From Serripes groenlandicus (Eukaryota > Mollusca > Bivalvia > Cardiida > Cardiidae), in NCBI GenBank assembly GCA_031761405.1, contig JASEVX010000005.1, positions 4,149,391-4,213,390 of the forward strand: a DNA stretch of 64,000 nt, in the 5' to 3' direction. Shown here in pieces: positions 61,982 to 64,000 of this stretch. A model generated the notes under the pieces. That model did not search any database and was not told the origin of the DNA. It saw nothing but the letters and a program-made list of their open reading frames with translations. Position 1 is the stretch's first letter. Each line of letters starts with the position of its first letter. A program made the translations under genes and the position numbers.

Positions 61982-63510
61982 ATATACGAAAAGAGTCTCC
62001 ATGCCTCACATTCTTCATAGTAATGGTGTATCTATGTTATTTCTGACCAAAACATTAAGTTGTAGCACAATTACTTCCACGCTAACATACCTATTAATTA
62101 ATATATTGTTTAAGATTCATTAAGATTTTTTTTTCCTGGCAGAGATATATTATGTGTCGTCTGTGTTGACATTTCTTCTGGACAAAGAGGTCAGCGTGAT
62201 ATCTACAGAATCTACTTCGGTACTCATGTCCTGTGAATATGAAAATATTTCCTTGGCCGAATTTTAGATCGACTGGACGATTCTAACGTATTATCCTTTC
62301 GCCAAGCTGATGATATTGTAGAGACATTGGGCCTAGATTTTTATTTTAGAAAGGAGCCGAGTCCCTATTGTTGGGATAGGGGCTGTTCAACCCTATCCCA
62401 TTCCTGGCAAGTTTTCCGAAAAGTTTGTTCTTTACTTAATTTGTTTCTAACCAAATCAACAGTTTATAATACCTATACTTAATCATTTCAGTAAGTAATA
62501 TTAGATTTTTGATCATCTTTCGAAATGTTCACCTAAATACCGTTTTGATTTCATTCCATAATCCGAGTTTCCCACAATAATACACATTCACAAAGTCTCT
62601 ATAACGTTGGTATAGTCCACACCACTCGTTATCCTATGATAATTTCAAAAAGAAAGTTCCGAGTCATAAATAATGTCCTTCTACCTTCGTCCTAAGTATG
62701 GTTCCGAACAAGTTAAGTATGCGGTTACAGGTTCACCTGGAATTGAGAAAATCCTGCCAATCAAGACCGTCCGATTTACCTCCCATTGACTTACTTTTAT
62801 GCCCTGTTTTTCCTATCAATTTACTCTTCTTTCTTGTAATGACATTTTAGCATTAGCGTCTGCTGCATGTCTAATCGGGGACGATTCATAACCCCAAATA
62901 GCTTGAAATAAAATGAAATACGAGGTTAATCAAGCACAAACTTATAACCTTGGAAACATGAATTCCTTTTCAAATATATCATAACTTAGTGATTTAAACA
63001 ATCACAACCTAAATATGTTCGAGGCATTTGCATTTGGTTTTTTCAAATAACAATTTGTCCTCCCGTGTGATTTCTGAAAAGCTTTTAAGAATATAGTCGC
63101 GGCCCCTGCCCGGCAACTAATAACAAGCAACTTTGCCTAACATCTGGGGGGAAATATGGACAGTAATTATTGAAAATAGTTTAAACCTTTGTGGAAAAAG
63201 AGCAAATGAGTCACGATAAGCAATTTCTCCTCTTGTTACGATGTTTTCAAATGCCGTCTGCTGCACATGCGTCAAAAAGCGACTCTAAGCGTGAAAGGAT
63301 TGAACCGTCTCTATTATAGCTACTTAGTTACACACGATTATTGAAAATATTTTCTGAAACGGAGCATTTGCTGACAATGAGCAATTCCCCCTTCTCAAAC
63401 AATGCTTTCAAACAGGAATCAAGTTGGTTTTTTTATAATCTAGATAACAAAAATATTTGCATACAGTTATTCTTTTAACCGTTTCTCCTTTCAGACACAT
63501 TTTGACTAAC
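61982..63510. other. Host DNA without recognised gene
   Basis: AT-rich; partial hairpin MITEs at about 63165-63305 and 63340-63425. No exon or RNA gene supported. Confidence 0.4.
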
Positions 63511-63511
63511 C

Positions 63512-63740
63512 TTAACCCTTTCCCTCATACGACAATTCTGCAGCAGACGACTTTGAGCGTATTTTGTCAAAACATAGAAAATCTCCATAATTGAATGGAT
63601 AACCTATGACAAAAAGTGGAAAACATTGTGGCAAAAGGAGAAATTGCACGTTTTGTGCAATTTCTTCTTTTGTTACAATGTTTTCAAAAAGCCGTCTGCT
63701 GCAGAGGCGTCAGAAAGCGTTTATATGAGGGAAAGGGTTA
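63512..63740. mobile_element. Hairpin MITE, good copy
   Basis: Left end ttaaccctttccctcatacg, central hairpin gagaaattgcacgttttgtg, right end 'tatgagggaaagggttaa'. Another partial copy follows at 63755-63892. The window then ends in unassigned sequence. Confidence 0.75.
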
Positions 63741-64000
63741 ACAGATGAATGATAATCAGCAAGTTTGTCTTTTTCCACAATGTTTTCATCACTATTCAAA
63801 ATGTATACTTTCATTAATTCAGATCTATATTTTAGCCTATCCATGTTTAATGTAGTTTGCTGTAGATTTAGTCTATGTGGTCAAGGGTTAGAAATACTGT
63901 AAACATAGTATACCATGTAAACTTGTTAATATATAAGCACTATCGCTGTAGTTGTCCAAAGAGAGAGCGTCCTACTGTTTATACGTGCCATGTAAGAATT

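Overview
The window looks like chromosomal DNA of a bivalve mollusc. It is AT-rich and full of tRNA-derived SINEs, hairpin MITEs, decayed LINE pieces and large minisatellites. A dreissenid-type genome is my guess from the style of the repeats; no sequence search was possible. It holds two things of substance: one spliced host gene, and one complete, apparently recent Polinton/Maverick (adintovirus-like) element.

Region 1 (1-35600) is repeat-dominated and I found no host gene in it. It contains SINEs, a SINE carrying a hAT-like insert with 8-bp target duplications (3280-3863), a miniature LTR element (10599-10988), LINE reverse-transcriptase remnants, one of them split by a 359-bp inverted-repeat element (23973-24331), and minisatellites at 8.4-10.5, 12.3-13.4, 15.4-17.2 and 26.1-27.6 kb. 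At least two of these minisatellites are amplified tRNA-like SINE heads.

Region 2 (35616-41734, minus strand) is a four-exon host gene. Its exons join in frame to a 167-residue secreted protein with a single reeler (reelin N-terminal) domain, of the noduler / 'putative defense protein' type. Its introns hold minisatellites, SINEs and MITEs.

Region 3 (43606-61188, 17,583 bp) is the Polinton. It starts AG and ends CT, has 472-bp terminal inverted repeats (TIRs) that are almost identical, and is flanked by a perfect 6-bp target duplication (catgtt). The right two thirds is a plus-strand replication and morphogenesis block: protein-primed family B DNA polymerase, packaging ATPase, two basic Gly-rich core/membrane-active-type proteins, a 288-residue unknown, integrase with chromodomain, a two-TM protein, penton-type minor capsid protein, a pVI-like protein, double-jelly-roll major capsid protein, a C/H-rich protein and an adenain-type cysteine protease. 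The reading frames are intact and often overlap by 1-16 nt. The left end (44.1-48.2 kb) and the extreme right gene form an accessory module of small genes with their own TATA promoters.

The most unusual signal is in this accessory module. Five of its genes end in a 16-nt stem-loop built like the metazoan replication-dependent histone mRNA 3' end: 6-bp stem, TTTT/TTTC/TTTA loop, then ACCA or ACACCA, then a purine-rich GAAAG about 12 nt on. The capsid-block genes lack it. Several accessory promoters also carry nuclear-receptor half-sites (an IR3 palindrome next to the TATA box of both terminal genes, and two DR2 triplets in a divergent promoter), AP-1 sites and a CRE. Together these suggest that the element times early accessory expression with host S phase or signalling; this is inference.

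Region 4 (61195-64000) is host DNA with more copies of the hairpin MITE and no gene that I can see.
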